DNA of 38,244 nt. It comes from Carnimonas nigrificans ATCC BAA-78 (lineage in GTDB: Bacteria; Pseudomonadota; Gammaproteobacteria; Pseudomonadales; Halomonadaceae). This document shows positions 6,827-14,881 of the stretch, in pieces. The notes below the pieces were generated by a model. It was given only the letters and a program-made list of their open reading frames with translations. It did not search any database and was not told where the DNA came from. The DNA lies in the NCBI RefSeq assembly GCF_000526695.1, contig NZ_JAGO01000004.1:1-38244 (forward strand), written 5' to 3'. Position 1 is the first letter of the stretch. The number at the start of each line of letters is the position of its first letter. A program made the position numbers and the translations under genes.

Positions 6827-7582
6827 TCATTGTCTATTGCTCTTGAGTATTCGGGTGACTGACTCACCTACCGGCAGTTGAGCGGTCGGAAGTTTGCTGC
6901 GGTGGGTCAGCCACATCACACCAAACAGATCAATGATTCCCGCCCATAGCCGGTTATTCAGCCCGTAATGGGAGCACCCGGAGCGGCGAGAGCGATCATT
7001 GACAGGGCACGAGATACAGATGCCCCCTTGTCCTTGAATAAGGGCCGGAAGATAGCGGTGCATATGGTCAAAATAGGGTAAACGCAGGAAGGCACTACGC
7101 CTGAATACCTTGGTTCCACATCCGGTGTCAGGCGTGTTGTCTTTTAGCAGCGCGGCCCGAACAGTATTGGCGATTTTTGAAGAAAAGCGCTTGAACGCTG
7201 TATCACGGCGATCAATACGATGACCGGCCACCATGTCTACATCCTTCTCGCCCCCCAGCCGGAGCATGCCCGGAATGTCCGCCGGATCATTCTGACCATC
7301 GCCGTCCAGGGTCGCCAGCCACTGCCCTCTGGCCTGCTGTGCAGCTACCCAAATGGCCGTGCTTTGGCCGGCGGAGACCTCATGGCGGATCAGGCGCACG
7401 CAAGGATGCGTCGATGAATACCTCGTCAATACTTCATACGTGTTATCACATGACCCATCATCAACCACGATAACTTCATAAAATAGCTGATGTAATGCTA
7501 TTTCCACTTCATCCAGCAGCGCGGTGAGATTATTTTCTTCATCCTTGGCAGGAATCAGCACAGAGATTATGGGAGCAGACAT
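6827..7582 (-). CDS. GT2 glycosyltransferase (undecaprenyl-phosphate sugar synthase, FlmF/DPM1-like)
   Basis: A 251-residue cytoplasmic-face enzyme of family GT2 with the dolichol-phosphate mannosyltransferase fold. It shows SVLIPAKDEENNL (8-20), VVDDGSCDNT (39-48), the nucleotide/metal motif LDGDGQNDPADIP (92-104), and the subfamily pattern TPDTGCGTKVFRR ... YFDHMHRYLPALI. Such enzymes move a nucleotide-activated hexose or hexosamine onto undecaprenyl phosphate for use by an ArnT-like transferase. The canonical VNHRPR-x-x-G-x-SKYG segment reads VNDRSRRSGCSHYG here, a mild departure. It follows the ArnT-like gene (85-nt gap) and precedes the LAB_N gene, matching the usual three-gene set. The sugar is unknown. 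A ribosome site is not obvious. Confidence 0.9.
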   Translation of the reverse strand: MSAPIISVLIPAKDEENNLTALLDEVEIALHQLFYEVIVVDDGSCDNTYEVLTRYSSTHPCVRLIRHEVSAGQSTAIWVAAQQARGQWLATLDGDGQNDPADIPGMLRLGGEKDVDMVAGHRIDRRDTAFKRFSSKIANTVRAALLKDNTPDTGCGTKVFRRSAFLRLPYFDHMHRYLPALIQGQGGICISCPVNDRSRRSGCSHYGLNNRLWAGIIDLFGVMWLTHRSKLPTAQLPVGESVTRILKSNRQ

Positions 7583-7667
7583 ACGACACCATTTTCACAA
7601 AATAAAAATAGATCTTTAGGCTTCAGAAAGCTGCGTTCTGGCCCTTGTAATTTATCTACGTTCATAC

Positions 7668-9405
7668 TCATTCAATGTGGCCTTCTAATATCCAGCGTGG
7701 ATGGTCAACTACCGCACTGTTAGGCACCAGAATGAGTATTCTGCCCTTATAGGGAAACTGTTTTACTTCCGGATAATTCAATATATCGGAAGTAAAATCC
7801 TGTAAATCTCCTCCTATCCAGCCATGAGGGTACTGAATGGCAAAGTGATGAATGGACGAGGGCTTTCCATCAAGCAACACAAGGGGATAGTGCAAACGGC
7901 CATTGAATTGGAAAGTTGCCTGATAATGACCATCGGCATAAGCGACGGGAAGCCCCTGTTGTTGCAAAGTTGCAATTTCATGACTCACTGGAGAAACATC
8001 ATAGCGTCCGCCTGAATTGGCGATGGTTATTTTTCCACACAATACCAGACTGATATTAATGATGGCTGCTATGGCACATAGTCTTGTATATAAACCAGAC
8101 CTGTTACACATCCACAGGAACACGCCTGACAGAATAAAAACGATTACTACCGATAAATGAACGGGCACTACATCGGTAGCTTTTATAGGGATAATTCCTT
8201 GCCAAAGAAGGCCGCTTGCCACTGCCAGGAATAAGAACACAATAGCCAATCTGCGCGTATCAAAAGCACGTATGCCTGCCTCTCCCGCTAATGGGCGACA
8301 ATGCCGGAGGCGAGGCGTAGACAGCTCCCCATCAAGGCCATTTATTTTCCCAGCCTGACCAGCCGAGGGCTGGCATTAACGGCATCATGTAATGCACCTG
8401 CTTACCGCTGATAAGGGAAAAAACGAGAAAAGGCGGGAGCAGCCACCAAAAGAGCAGGGATTTACAGCTACTGCGGTTCAAGCGAACCCACTGTTCGGCC
8501 CATAGAACCCAGGGAGCGGCAAATATCGGCAGCCAGCTACAGTACCACCAGAGAGGGCGCGCATGAGCGGCATTATCGCCATGCATTCGGTCAACTGTCT
8601 GTCCCCATAAAAGGCTCTGGGCAAATTCGTGACCACCTGCCCATGCAGCAGATAATGCCCATGTCATTAAAATAGCGATACTCATTAATATAGCGAGTAT
8701 GCCCCCTACAATGTCCCTTCTTCCCAATGGCTCCCTACGCCACACGCCTGCTGTTACAAGGAGAGGAACAAAGGCCATTAATCCCACCGGCCCTTTGGTC
8801 AACATCGCCATGCCAAGCCAAATGCCGCTAATCAATGCCCTGCGGAAAGTAAATGTTCCTGGTCTGGTGAGTGGTTCAATAGCGCCCAGCACACAAGCGC
8901 TTAACAACACATCGAACATCACTAGACTGCTATAGAGTGACCATAATGGAAGTGACAGTAATACCAGTTGGCTCAATTGCGCTATCGGTGTTGAATATCC
9001 TAGACCACGCGCAATTCTATAAAGTTGTGTCAGGGCAAGAAGTGACGCCAACGGCGATATCAGGCGCGGCCATATATCATTGACCCCAAAAACATACCAG
9101 CCAAGCTCCATCAGCCAGAACAGCAATGGCGGTTTATCCGAGTAGGGGGCACCATTCATGAGCGGCACCCACTGGGAATGGTTCAGCCACATATCCCATG
9201 CGACTGAGACATAACGAGTACCATCAGTAGGAAGGAAGGGAAGAGAAACAGCACTTGCCGTAATCAATACCCAAATAAAAACAGTAGTGGCAGAGATGAT
9301 ATTGAAAGACTTGAACATCTCTATAAAAGCACCACCCAAAGAGAGGCTCACACGCCGATCAGGAGCATTACAGTAATCAGTAGCACTCTCAGAATGGTCA
9401 CGCAT
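7668..9405 (-). pseudogene. ArnT-like (GT39/GT83) lipid A glycosyltransferase, split by a frameshift
   Basis: The first part (9405 to 8332) encodes an N-terminal membrane region with the acceptor/donor motif DGTRYVSVAWDM and YSDKPPLLFWL, and the LTKGPVGLMAF loop, all typical of ArnT-like enzymes that transfer a sugar from an undecaprenyl carrier to lipid A in the periplasm. It ends prematurely after MPLMPALGW. The expected continuation (AGKINGLDGELSTPRLR, then further membrane helices) is present in the next frame down to 7668. Removing one base near 8353-8362 restores one protein of about 578 residues, close to ArnT length. The start at 9405 is chosen for the GAGGA 7 nt upstream. It is preceded by a response-regulator box (9473-9489). 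It is either a genuine inactivating mutation or a sequencing error. Confidence 0.85.
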
Positions 9406-9455
9406 GCTACGTCCTCGAATCACACAGTATAACCGAGCAGGTTAGGGTGAGAGGT

Positions 9456-9489
9456 ACAGTAGCGAAGGGAATGTCAATTCAATGTTAAA
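9456..9489 (-). promoter_or_regulatory. Response-regulator box (copy 3) before the ArnT-like gene
   Basis: The minus strand reads TTTAAC-ATTGA-ATTGAC (9489-9473), the same hexamer-N5-hexamer as at 5474-5490 and 10671-10687 with one change in the first hexamer. A weak -10 (TACTGT, 9461-9456) lies 11 nt downstream. The flanks are not conserved with the other two copies, so this match is independent of a simple duplication. The predicted leader is about 45 nt. Confidence 0.5.
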
Positions 9490-9653
9490 AACATCCTCAA
9501 AAAACAGGCATGCATTATTCAATCATCATGGATATTCCAGCTAAAAATCGAATACTTAAGTGAAAGCATGGACAGTAGCAACTATCTTCAGGTTCAGATC
9601 TGACGAGAAATTGAACTTATTCACGTTAATTAATACAAGACCGATAAATCCGC

Positions 9654-10457
9654 TTATCTAAAAAAGCTGCTGTTATCATGATCGCTCAGCGCAAAGCGGT
9701 GAATCGCCTCAAGCGCTCTCGCGACAACATCGTCATAGGCTGCACGCGCATCGAGATCAATGATACGCGCCCCGTTGTAATGCAACCGGGACATCACCAA
9801 GATCTTTTCCTGCAACTCTTCAGCATCATGATCGGGTTTGCGCGCGCTGGCGGTTTCCAGATCAATATCAAGACGAATAATCAGGCTGGGCTGAATCTTC
9901 TCAAGCTGCTGATAAATCCGATGCTCACGCTCCGCCATACGGCGCTTCCAGCCCGGCGAAACACGCTGAATACCGATGCCAGGGCCATCAAACCGAAAGC
10001 CTTCGATCTGCGACTGCGGATAGCGATCAGCAATCACCAGCGTGCCACTTTCAGCAAGACGACACACTTTGCGCAGATTACCGGCGCGCCATTTGGAAAA
10101 GCCGTACATCACCAGCACCGCAAGCCAGGAAGGCTGCCGCGTGCGGAGGTTTTGCACCTTGGCGGTCTTGGCGGCCAAACGCCGCTCCAGCCAGGTGCCG
10201 ATCAGCGGCAATTTCTTGATCTTGTCGCCCGACTCACCGGAAACCAGCCCCAAGTAACGCCACTCGGTGGGGCGCTCCTGCTGCAAGCGCGCCACCAGAT
10301 CGTGGGTCAGAGTAGACTTCCCCGTACCATCGCACCCCACTACCGCCACCAGCCCGTTTATCACTGTGCAATGGTCAGTCATCTGTCGTGGTCGCAAAGA
10401 GGATTCCTCAGGCACGGTAGTAGCGCCAGCCAAGGCAGAAACAGTTTTATCAGTCAT
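9654..10457 (-). CDS. Thymidylate-kinase-like P-loop kinase
   Basis: A 267-residue protein with a Walker A loop GCDGTGKS (41-48), the DRYP motif of thymidylate kinases (144-147) and a C-terminal strand/helix region (LIIRLDIDLETASARK). A true dTMP kinase is about 210 residues. This one has an N-terminal extension of about 35 residues (which may partly reflect start choice; an internal ATG at codon 26 is possible) and extra helices around 80-135. Similar kinases occur in LPS and capsule loci, where substrates are mostly unknown. It lies between the ArnT-like gene and the Ais-like phosphatase gene on the same strand. A strong copy of the regulatory box lies about 215 nt upstream, giving a long (about 190 nt) leader. 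No clear Shine-Dalgarno sequence is seen. Confidence 0.75.
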   Translation of the reverse strand: MTDKTVSALAGATTVPEESSLRPRQMTDHCTVINGLVAVVGCDGTGKSTLTHDLVARLQQERPTEWRYLGLVSGESGDKIKKLPLIGTWLERRLAAKTAKVQNLRTRQPSWLAVLVMYGFSKWRAGNLRKVCRLAESGTLVIADRYPQSQIEGFRFDGPGIGIQRVSPGWKRRMAEREHRIYQQLEKIQPSLIIRLDIDLETASARKPDHDAEELQEKILVMSRLHYNGARIIDLDARAAYDDVVARALEAIHRFALSDHDNSSFFR

Positions 10458-10652
10458 AGGCGTGGAGAAGCAGCCAGCTCGCTATTCGGGGAGAAGGAAA
10501 CTGCCCTGAGTTCAACTGCACCTTCGATGCCGTTGTCACTTTTGTATGCAGCTCGATATTGATGGGTCTACTCCCGAATGAATGGTTGGAGGCTGTTTCC
10601 ATTGTCAGCGGCTCGATTAACCAGAGGCGATAATTATCCGACAAGAGCGCCA

Positions 10653-10692
10653 CATTAATACAAAACCCGTGTCAATTCTTCGTTAATCGAGA
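10653..10692 (-). promoter_or_regulatory. Response-regulator box plus promoter (copy 2), before the kinase gene
   Basis: Near-identical to 5456-5495 (37 of 40 bases). The minus strand reads ATTAAC-GAAGA-ATTGAC (10687-10671), then 10 nt, then TATTAAT (10660-10654) as the -10. It sits in the gap between the Ais-like gene end (10708) and the kinase start (10457). The two copies agree in both half-sites, in most of the spacer and in the -10, but diverge immediately outside, which indicates selection on a promoter unit. Confidence 0.65.
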
Positions 10693-10707
10693 CCAATGAT
10701 CGGCTCT

Positions 10708-11379
10708 CTAAAGATGCCTGCGTGCGGCAACTGCCAGCTCTTGCGGTGTAATGGCACCCTCAACCCTGATGCCCCATGGATGGACAACGAGCACAATACC
10801 TTCCAGATAATCGGGAGAAAACTGCGTGTCGGCAAAATGCTGCGCCATGTAGGCAAGACATTCACTATGGGTAAACAGTACCTTAGCGCCAGAGCTACTT
10901 TCCGCCACGGTTTGCAGAAACCGTTCGAACGAAGGTTGGCTGCACGAGGAAGAGCCAAGCGGTGGGGATACCTTGATAGAGGCGCCTTCACTGAACCCTT
11001 GGGCACTTTGCCTGGTTCTCAGCGTATCGCTTGAAAATGTCCGGTAAGGCGGAGGCGCCACCACCCTCCACGCCGTTCCCATCGCAGCGGCCTGCTGCGC
11101 CCCACGCACGGTAATTCCCTGAGCGCTATTTAGGCATTCATGACTGGAACGATCGCAGCGCTCGGCATGTCGCACCATCACCATAACATGATCGCCATTC
11201 TCTTCATTCAGCAGATTCACAAGATGCTCCGGCGTCAGGTGCGGCAATCTATTCGCCGAGATAACCCCGCCAATAACTCCTCCCGCAGTGATGAACACCA
11301 TCACTACCAGCACCAGTAACAGCGGATAATAATTAACCAAACGGGCCAGACGAAAGCGCGCAACAGACAATATAAACAT
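10708..11379 (-). CDS. Ais/PmrG-like LPS core heptose-phosphate phosphatase
   Basis: A 223-residue histidine-phosphatase-superfamily protein with a single N-terminal membrane anchor (about 18-40) that places the catalytic domain in the periplasm. The catalytic motif RHAERCDRSSHECL (70-83; His71 nucleophile) and the downstream SSDTLRTRQSA (117-127) and FTHSECLAYMA (169-179; second His171) follow the pattern of enterobacterial Ais (PmrG), a lipopolysaccharide core heptose(II)-phosphate phosphatase under PmrA control, as remembered. The start ATG at 11379 is preferred over a TTG three codons earlier; neither has a good ribosome site. Its place at the head of an ArnT-like/two-component block mirrors the ais-arn neighbourhood of enterics. 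Substrate is inferred from family. Confidence 0.82.
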   Translation of the reverse strand: MFILSVARFRLARLVNYYPLLLVLVVMVFITAGGVIGGVISANRLPHLTPEHLVNLLNEENGDHVMVMVRHAERCDRSSHECLNSAQGITVRGAQQAAAMGTAWRVVAPPPYRTFSSDTLRTRQSAQGFSEGASIKVSPPLGSSSCSQPSFERFLQTVAESSSGAKVLFTHSECLAYMAQHFADTQFSPDYLEGIVLVVHPWGIRVEGAITPQELAVAARRHL

Positions 11380-11741
11380 GCAACTCAATCAGCGGAGAGA
11401 ACTTCAAACCTCAGTCGCTGGCATGATGTGTGGTCGCACGTTAAATCCGGGTGAAGGGGCAATTGGGGAGAAGCGAACCAGAAATGAACCGGGGGAAGCG
11501 CAGAATAGTGGCATCGCTATAGCCACGGGCATGATTCGCTTTAGACGAATGTCATGCATGACCCGCCTTATATGCTCCCTTTATTCTATGCAGGTGGGAT
11601 GTTGAGTAGCGTTCGCGCGTTTCTTTACAAGAAAACTGGTTGCCTTTATCGCCTGAAGCCAATCAAGCCGCGCAAGGCATATTAGACAGATAGCCCGCCA
11701 ATCCTGATGAAGAATTACCCAGAGTTAGATGGAGCACACGC
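11380..11741. other. Intergenic region, divergent promoters expected
   Basis: About 360 nt between the minus-strand Ais-like gene and the plus-strand MFS gene. No convincing coding frame is seen. It holds a short inverted repeat ATTCG-CTTTAGA-CGAAT (about 11533-11549), a possible operator. I find no good copy of the ATTAAC-N5-ATTGAC box here. GGAG 8 nt before 11742 serves the MFS gene. Confidence 0.5.
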
Positions 11742-12911
11742 ATGAAGATGGATGCGCCTACTGGAGCGGCAAATCTGCGTCTACAGCAGCATGCTACCCG
11801 TGCGGCTTTTTTTATTCCCGGCTGGATCGTGGCCGCCTGGGCGCCCCTGGTGCCCTATGCCAAGTCGCGCACGGGCCTGGACGACGCCTCTTTTGGGCTG
11901 GCAATTCTTTGTCTGGGGCTAGGCTCCATCATAACGATGCCGCTGGCGGGTGCGCTCGCGGCCAAACGAGGCTGCCGTATCGTCATGTTGGCGGCGGTGG
12001 TGGTGATGGCGCTGACCTTGCCGCTATTAACGATAGTCTCCAGCTTTACGACGTTGTGCCTCACTCTTTTATGTTTTGGCGCAGGCATGGGGGCAATGGA
12101 CTGCGTGATGAACCTACAGGCGGTGGTCGTTGAGAAGCGCTCATCCCGCCCCGTGATGTCAGGGTTTCATGCATTTTTCAGTCTGGGCGGTTTATGCGGA
12201 GCCATTGCAGCGACACTGATGCTGAGTGCATCTCTGGGCATATTGGCGATGAGTTTTGTATGTGTCGCCATCGCTATAATCGTTACCGTCGGCTCTTCAT
12301 CTCACTGGCTTCGTGAACATGCCGAAAGTGGCGGCGCTTTTATCGCCTTCCCTCGCGGCATCGTGATTCTGCTTGGCGTGGTGTGCTTCATTGCCTTCCT
12401 CTCTGAAGGAGCGATGCTCGACTGGAGCGCCATTTATATCCATGAAATTCGCCATATTGACGCCACTCATGCGGGATGGGGATTTGTCGCCTTCAATCTT
12501 GCCATGACATTTTGCCGTGTTGTGGGAGATAGACTGGTGGCGGCACTCGGGCGCCGAACTACCCTGATTGTAGGCGGAGTGGCCGCCAGCGGGGGATTGA
12601 TGCTGGCGCTGACCCTGCCCTCGTTTCAGCTATCGCTGGTGGGCTACGTGCTGCTCGGGCTCGGGTGCGCCAACATGGTGCCGGTGATGTTTTCCATGAT
12701 CGGTCAGCAGCACCGCATGCCCGAAAGCGTCGCGGTGCCTGCCGTAACGAGCCTTGGATACGCAGGCGTCCTGGCTGGGCCGGCGCTCATCGGCTTTATC
12801 GCGCAATTGACGTCGTTACCCCTTGCCCTGGCAATCGTCGCAGTCGCACTGCTGGTCGCCACTGCCCTGGGGGTTGGAATTCAGATGCACCTCGCGAGGG
12901 GAGAGCGCTAA
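11742..12911 (+). CDS. YbjJ-like MFS transporter
   Basis: A 389-residue inner-membrane protein with about twelve hydrophobic segments. The segments GFHAFFSLGGLCGA and FLSEGAMLDWSAIYIHE match the YbjJ-like/fucose-permease-related group of MFS proteins, as remembered from E. coli YbjJ. The start ATG at 11742 has GGAG 8 nt upstream. The substrate is unknown; relatives are annotated only as membrane proteins or putative sugar/efflux transporters. It is monocistronic in context: the next gene is a racemase 270 nt away, past a repeat and an 8-bp hairpin (TGATAGGG 13088-13095 with CCCTATCA 13113-13120). Confidence 0.85.
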   Translation: MKMDAPTGAANLRLQQHATRAAFFIPGWIVAAWAPLVPYAKSRTGLDDASFGLAILCLGLGSIITMPLAGALAAKRGCRIVMLAAVVVMALTLPLLTIVSSFTTLCLTLLCFGAGMGAMDCVMNLQAVVVEKRSSRPVMSGFHAFFSLGGLCGAIAATLMLSASLGILAMSFVCVAIAIIVTVGSSSHWLREHAESGGAFIAFPRGIVILLGVVCFIAFLSEGAMLDWSAIYIHEIRHIDATHAGWGFVAFNLAMTFCRVVGDRLVAALGRRTTLIVGGVAASGGLMLALTLPSFQLSLVGYVLLGLGCANMVPVMFSMIGQQHRMPESVAVPAVTSLGYAGVLAGPALIGFIAQLTSLPLALAIVAVALLVATALGVGIQMHLARGER

Positions 12912-12948
12912 CGTCGCCATGCAAAGGCTTCGAAAGAGAAGCTTTCAA

Positions 12949-13010
12949 CCACGGGGAAGAGCTTCTTACCCCCAAACTTAACGCCGTGAGGGCCGCGGCG
13001 ATAACGTCAA
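12949..13010. repeat. Imperfect repeat flanking the racemase gene, copy 1
   Basis: CCACGGGGAAGAGCTT(T)CT... CCCCCAAACTTAACGCCGTG, then GGGCCGCGGCGATAACGTCAA, matches 13960-14058 with few changes, but lacks an internal segment of about 35 nt present there. The arms CCACGG/CCGTGG and a G-run/C-run pair inside make it partly self-complementary, so it may be a REP-like palindromic element. Confidence 0.75.
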
Positions 13011-13182
13011 CGCCAACATCCGGTTCGTATCAGCTTCGACGAAGCTGCGTTATGATGATTCTCACGGGTTGCCCAACCAACAGTCAATGATAGGGACTGG
13101 GAGCTTATCCGCCCCTATCAGAGTTTGAACCTCTCCAGAACCTTCAAAAAGTTACACGGACAAAGAATTAGGGAGCAAATTC

Positions 13183-13890
13183 ATGAACGTGATTGGCCTC
13201 ATTGGTGGAATGAGTTGGGAGAGTTCTGCTGAGTACTACCGTATTTTAAATCAGGGAGTTAGAGATAGAAAAGGCCCGACAGTATCCGCACGTTGTTTGC
13301 TTTGGTCTTTTGATTTTTCAGAAATCGAAGCTCTCCAGAATCAAGGGGACTGGGATACATTAACGTTCAAGATGACTCAAGCTGCAAAAGCGCTGGAGTC
13401 TGGTGGAGCAGATGTCTTACTGATTTGCACAAATACCATGCATCGAATGGCAGATGATATTCAGGCCGCAATCGGCATTCCTTTGCTTCATATCGCAGAT
13501 TCTACTGCTGAGAAAATTCAAGAGTCGGGTATTACTACGATTGGATTGCTGGGTACCGCTTTCACAATGGAGCAGACTTTCTACAAAAATAGATTAGTAG
13601 AAAAATATGGGTTGAATGTGCTTACCCCCGATGAAAATGATCGCGCAGAAGTACATCGTATTATATATGAAGAATTGGTATCTGGGATAACTACAGAAGA
13701 ATCCAGGAAAATCTATCGGGATGTAATAGCCCGACTGATAGAAAGGGGAGCGCAAGGCATCATATTGGGATGTACTGAAATTATGCTATTGGTTAAAATA
13801 GAAGACAGTACTGTTCCCCTTTTCGACACAACCACTATTCATGCACAGGCAGCGGTAAAACTTGCCTTGGAAGATTCTTCAAGAGAATAA
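13183..13890 (+). CDS. Aspartate/glutamate racemase family protein (YgeA-like)
   Basis: A 235-residue cytoplasmic protein with the two catalytic cysteines of PLP-independent Asp/Glu racemases: Cys82 in LLICTNTMH and Cys197 in IILGCTEI. It opens with IGLIGGMSWESSAEYY, the family signature. Relatives such as YgeA are broad-spectrum amino-acid racemases; substrates here are unknown. It could supply D-amino acids to the FAD oxidoreductase at 19026, but the two are not in one operon. The start ATG at 13183 follows AGGGAGC at a normal distance. The gene is visibly more AT-rich than its neighbours (many AAA, ATT and ATA codons, for example ATATTGGGA, AGAATTGGT), and lies between two copies of a repeat, so recent acquisition is plausible. 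Confidence 0.9.
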   Translation: MNVIGLIGGMSWESSAEYYRILNQGVRDRKGPTVSARCLLWSFDFSEIEALQNQGDWDTLTFKMTQAAKALESGGADVLLICTNTMHRMADDIQAAIGIPLLHIADSTAEKIQESGITTIGLLGTAFTMEQTFYKNRLVEKYGLNVLTPDENDRAEVHRIIYEELVSGITTEESRKIYRDVIARLIERGAQGIILGCTEIMLLVKIEDSTVPLFDTTTIHAQAAVKLALEDSSRE

Positions 13891-13959
13891 ACCTTCTGAT
13901 GGTCACCACCTAATAGCCATCTGTGTTCGTTTTCTGTAGAACACTGAGCCAATAATCTG

Positions 13960-14058
13960 CCACGGGGAAGAGCTTTCTGCCCCCCAAACTTAACGCCGTG
14001 GGGTATTACGCCAGAGCATAACCCCGCGGCCCCATAAGGGCCGCGGCAATAACGTCAA
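13960..14058. repeat. Imperfect repeat flanking the racemase gene, copy 2
   Basis: Second copy of the element at 12949-13010, in direct orientation, with an extra segment forming a perfect 9-bp hairpin CCGCGGCCC-CATAA-GGGCCGCGG (14024-14046). No T-run follows, so it is not a classical terminator, although it could protect mRNA 3' ends as REP elements do. It lies in the gap between the convergent racemase and DUF2726 genes. Confidence 0.75.
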
Positions 14059-14078
14059 GGGAAAATAACGGCGCTCAT

Positions 14079-14645
14079 TCAGACAACCGATTGCTGCTCT
14101 TCCAACGCCTGAGCAACCAGGTGAACATCGTCGGTTGCCGTTAACTCCACGAACGCTATACCTGCACTGGTGACTGCCTGACGTTTAATCGCATCTCTCT
14201 GTCGGTAATTGCCCTGATAATGTCCCGCCCCCTGAAACTCAACGACTGCAACAGGCATCCCTCTGCCATTGATAATCATAAAGTCAGAACGCTTGCTATT
14301 AACCGCCATATAAGCCGCTCTATCCCGGTTGGAGAGATAAGCCCCCATCGCTACTTGCGGAAATACTCGATAGCGCGGATAACGCTGGTATAAAAAGTCG
14401 GTTAACGCACAGTAAAGCTTGTACTCCGACTTGTTCATTAACGGTTTAGAACCAAAAGGCTGCCCCTGAATATCTACCTGTTGCTGGGTAGCCACCTGCT
14501 CAGGTGTGCGCCTGCGAGGCGTTTTTGACGGTCTTTTGGATTTTGATGACCGAACAACAAAAAAGACGATAACAAGGGCTACAACCGCCAAAACTTCAAT
14601 CATTGAATACATTTCATGTATATCCGATATAGGGGGAATCTGCAT
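14079..14645 (-). CDS. DUF2726 membrane-anchored protein
   Basis: A 188-residue protein with one N-terminal transmembrane segment (about 15-32), a basic, proline-rich linker (KSKRPSKTPRRRTPEQ) and a C-terminal domain from about 70 with LMNKSEYKLYCALTDFL, RSDFMIINGRGMPVAVVEF and GAGHYQGNYRQRDAIKRQA. The alternation of an acidic/aromatic D-F-x-I strand, VEFQG and a following K(R) helix is the DUF2726 pattern and resembles a restriction-endonuclease-like (PD-(D/E)xK) nuclease fold. Function is unknown; such proteins are often encoded near DNA-related or accessory genes. The start ATG at 14645 has AGGAG 4 nt upstream. Confidence 0.8.
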   Translation of the reverse strand: MQIPPISDIHEMYSMIEVLAVVALVIVFFVVRSSKSKRPSKTPRRRTPEQVATQQQVDIQGQPFGSKPLMNKSEYKLYCALTDFLYQRYPRYRVFPQVAMGAYLSNRDRAAYMAVNSKRSDFMIINGRGMPVAVVEFQGAGHYQGNYRQRDAIKRQAVTSAGIAFVELTATDDVHLVAQALEEQQSVV

Positions 14646-14762
14646 GTTTCTCCTTCGCTCAGCTAGCCATAGCTGAAAGTATTATTGAAGCCGATAATGG
14701 AATATGACAGCGACTTATTCCCTTCGGCACTACGTAAATTGGCTCCCCCAAAAAAACAAAAA

Positions 14763-14790
14763 TTGGCTCTTTATCATGGGTCCATATAAG
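14763..14790 (+). promoter_or_regulatory. Putative sigma70 promoter of the guanidino cluster
   Basis: TTGGCT (14763-14768), 16 nt, TATAAG (14785-14790), about 90 nt before the guanidinobutyrase start. The sequence AATTGGCTC occurs twice here (14740s and 14761). The match to consensus is moderate. Confidence 0.4.
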
Positions 14791-14822
14791 CCCACGATTG
14801 CTCTGTCATATTTTATATCCTG

Positions 14823-14834
14823 GGCTCAGGAGCC
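14823..14834. promoter_or_regulatory. Palindrome GGCTC-AG-GAGCC upstream of gbuA
   Basis: A perfect 5-bp inverted repeat about 48 nt before the gbuA start and downstream of the predicted promoter, a suitable repressor-operator position. The half-site GGCTC also appears in the two upstream TTGGCTC copies. No regulator gene is adjacent, so the protein that might bind is unknown. Confidence 0.4.
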
Positions 14835-14881
14835 ATGGTCCATTTGTCTGAATCCTCTTTTACCGAGTAAGGAATCACCCG

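Noticed and set aside
9678..10562. A 294-codon plus-strand frame opposite the kinase gene
   Set aside because: A shadow frame of the kinase; the kinase frame carries the motifs.
10450..10602. A 50-codon minus-strand frame (METASNHSFG...) ending across the kinase start codon
   Set aside because: No ribosome site and low-complexity, non-protein-like composition; only the overlap with the kinase ATG hints at coupling.
11380..11500. A TTTAAC half-site upstream of the Ais-like gene that might be a fourth box
   Set aside because: The second half-site (ATTGAC) is absent at the right spacing.
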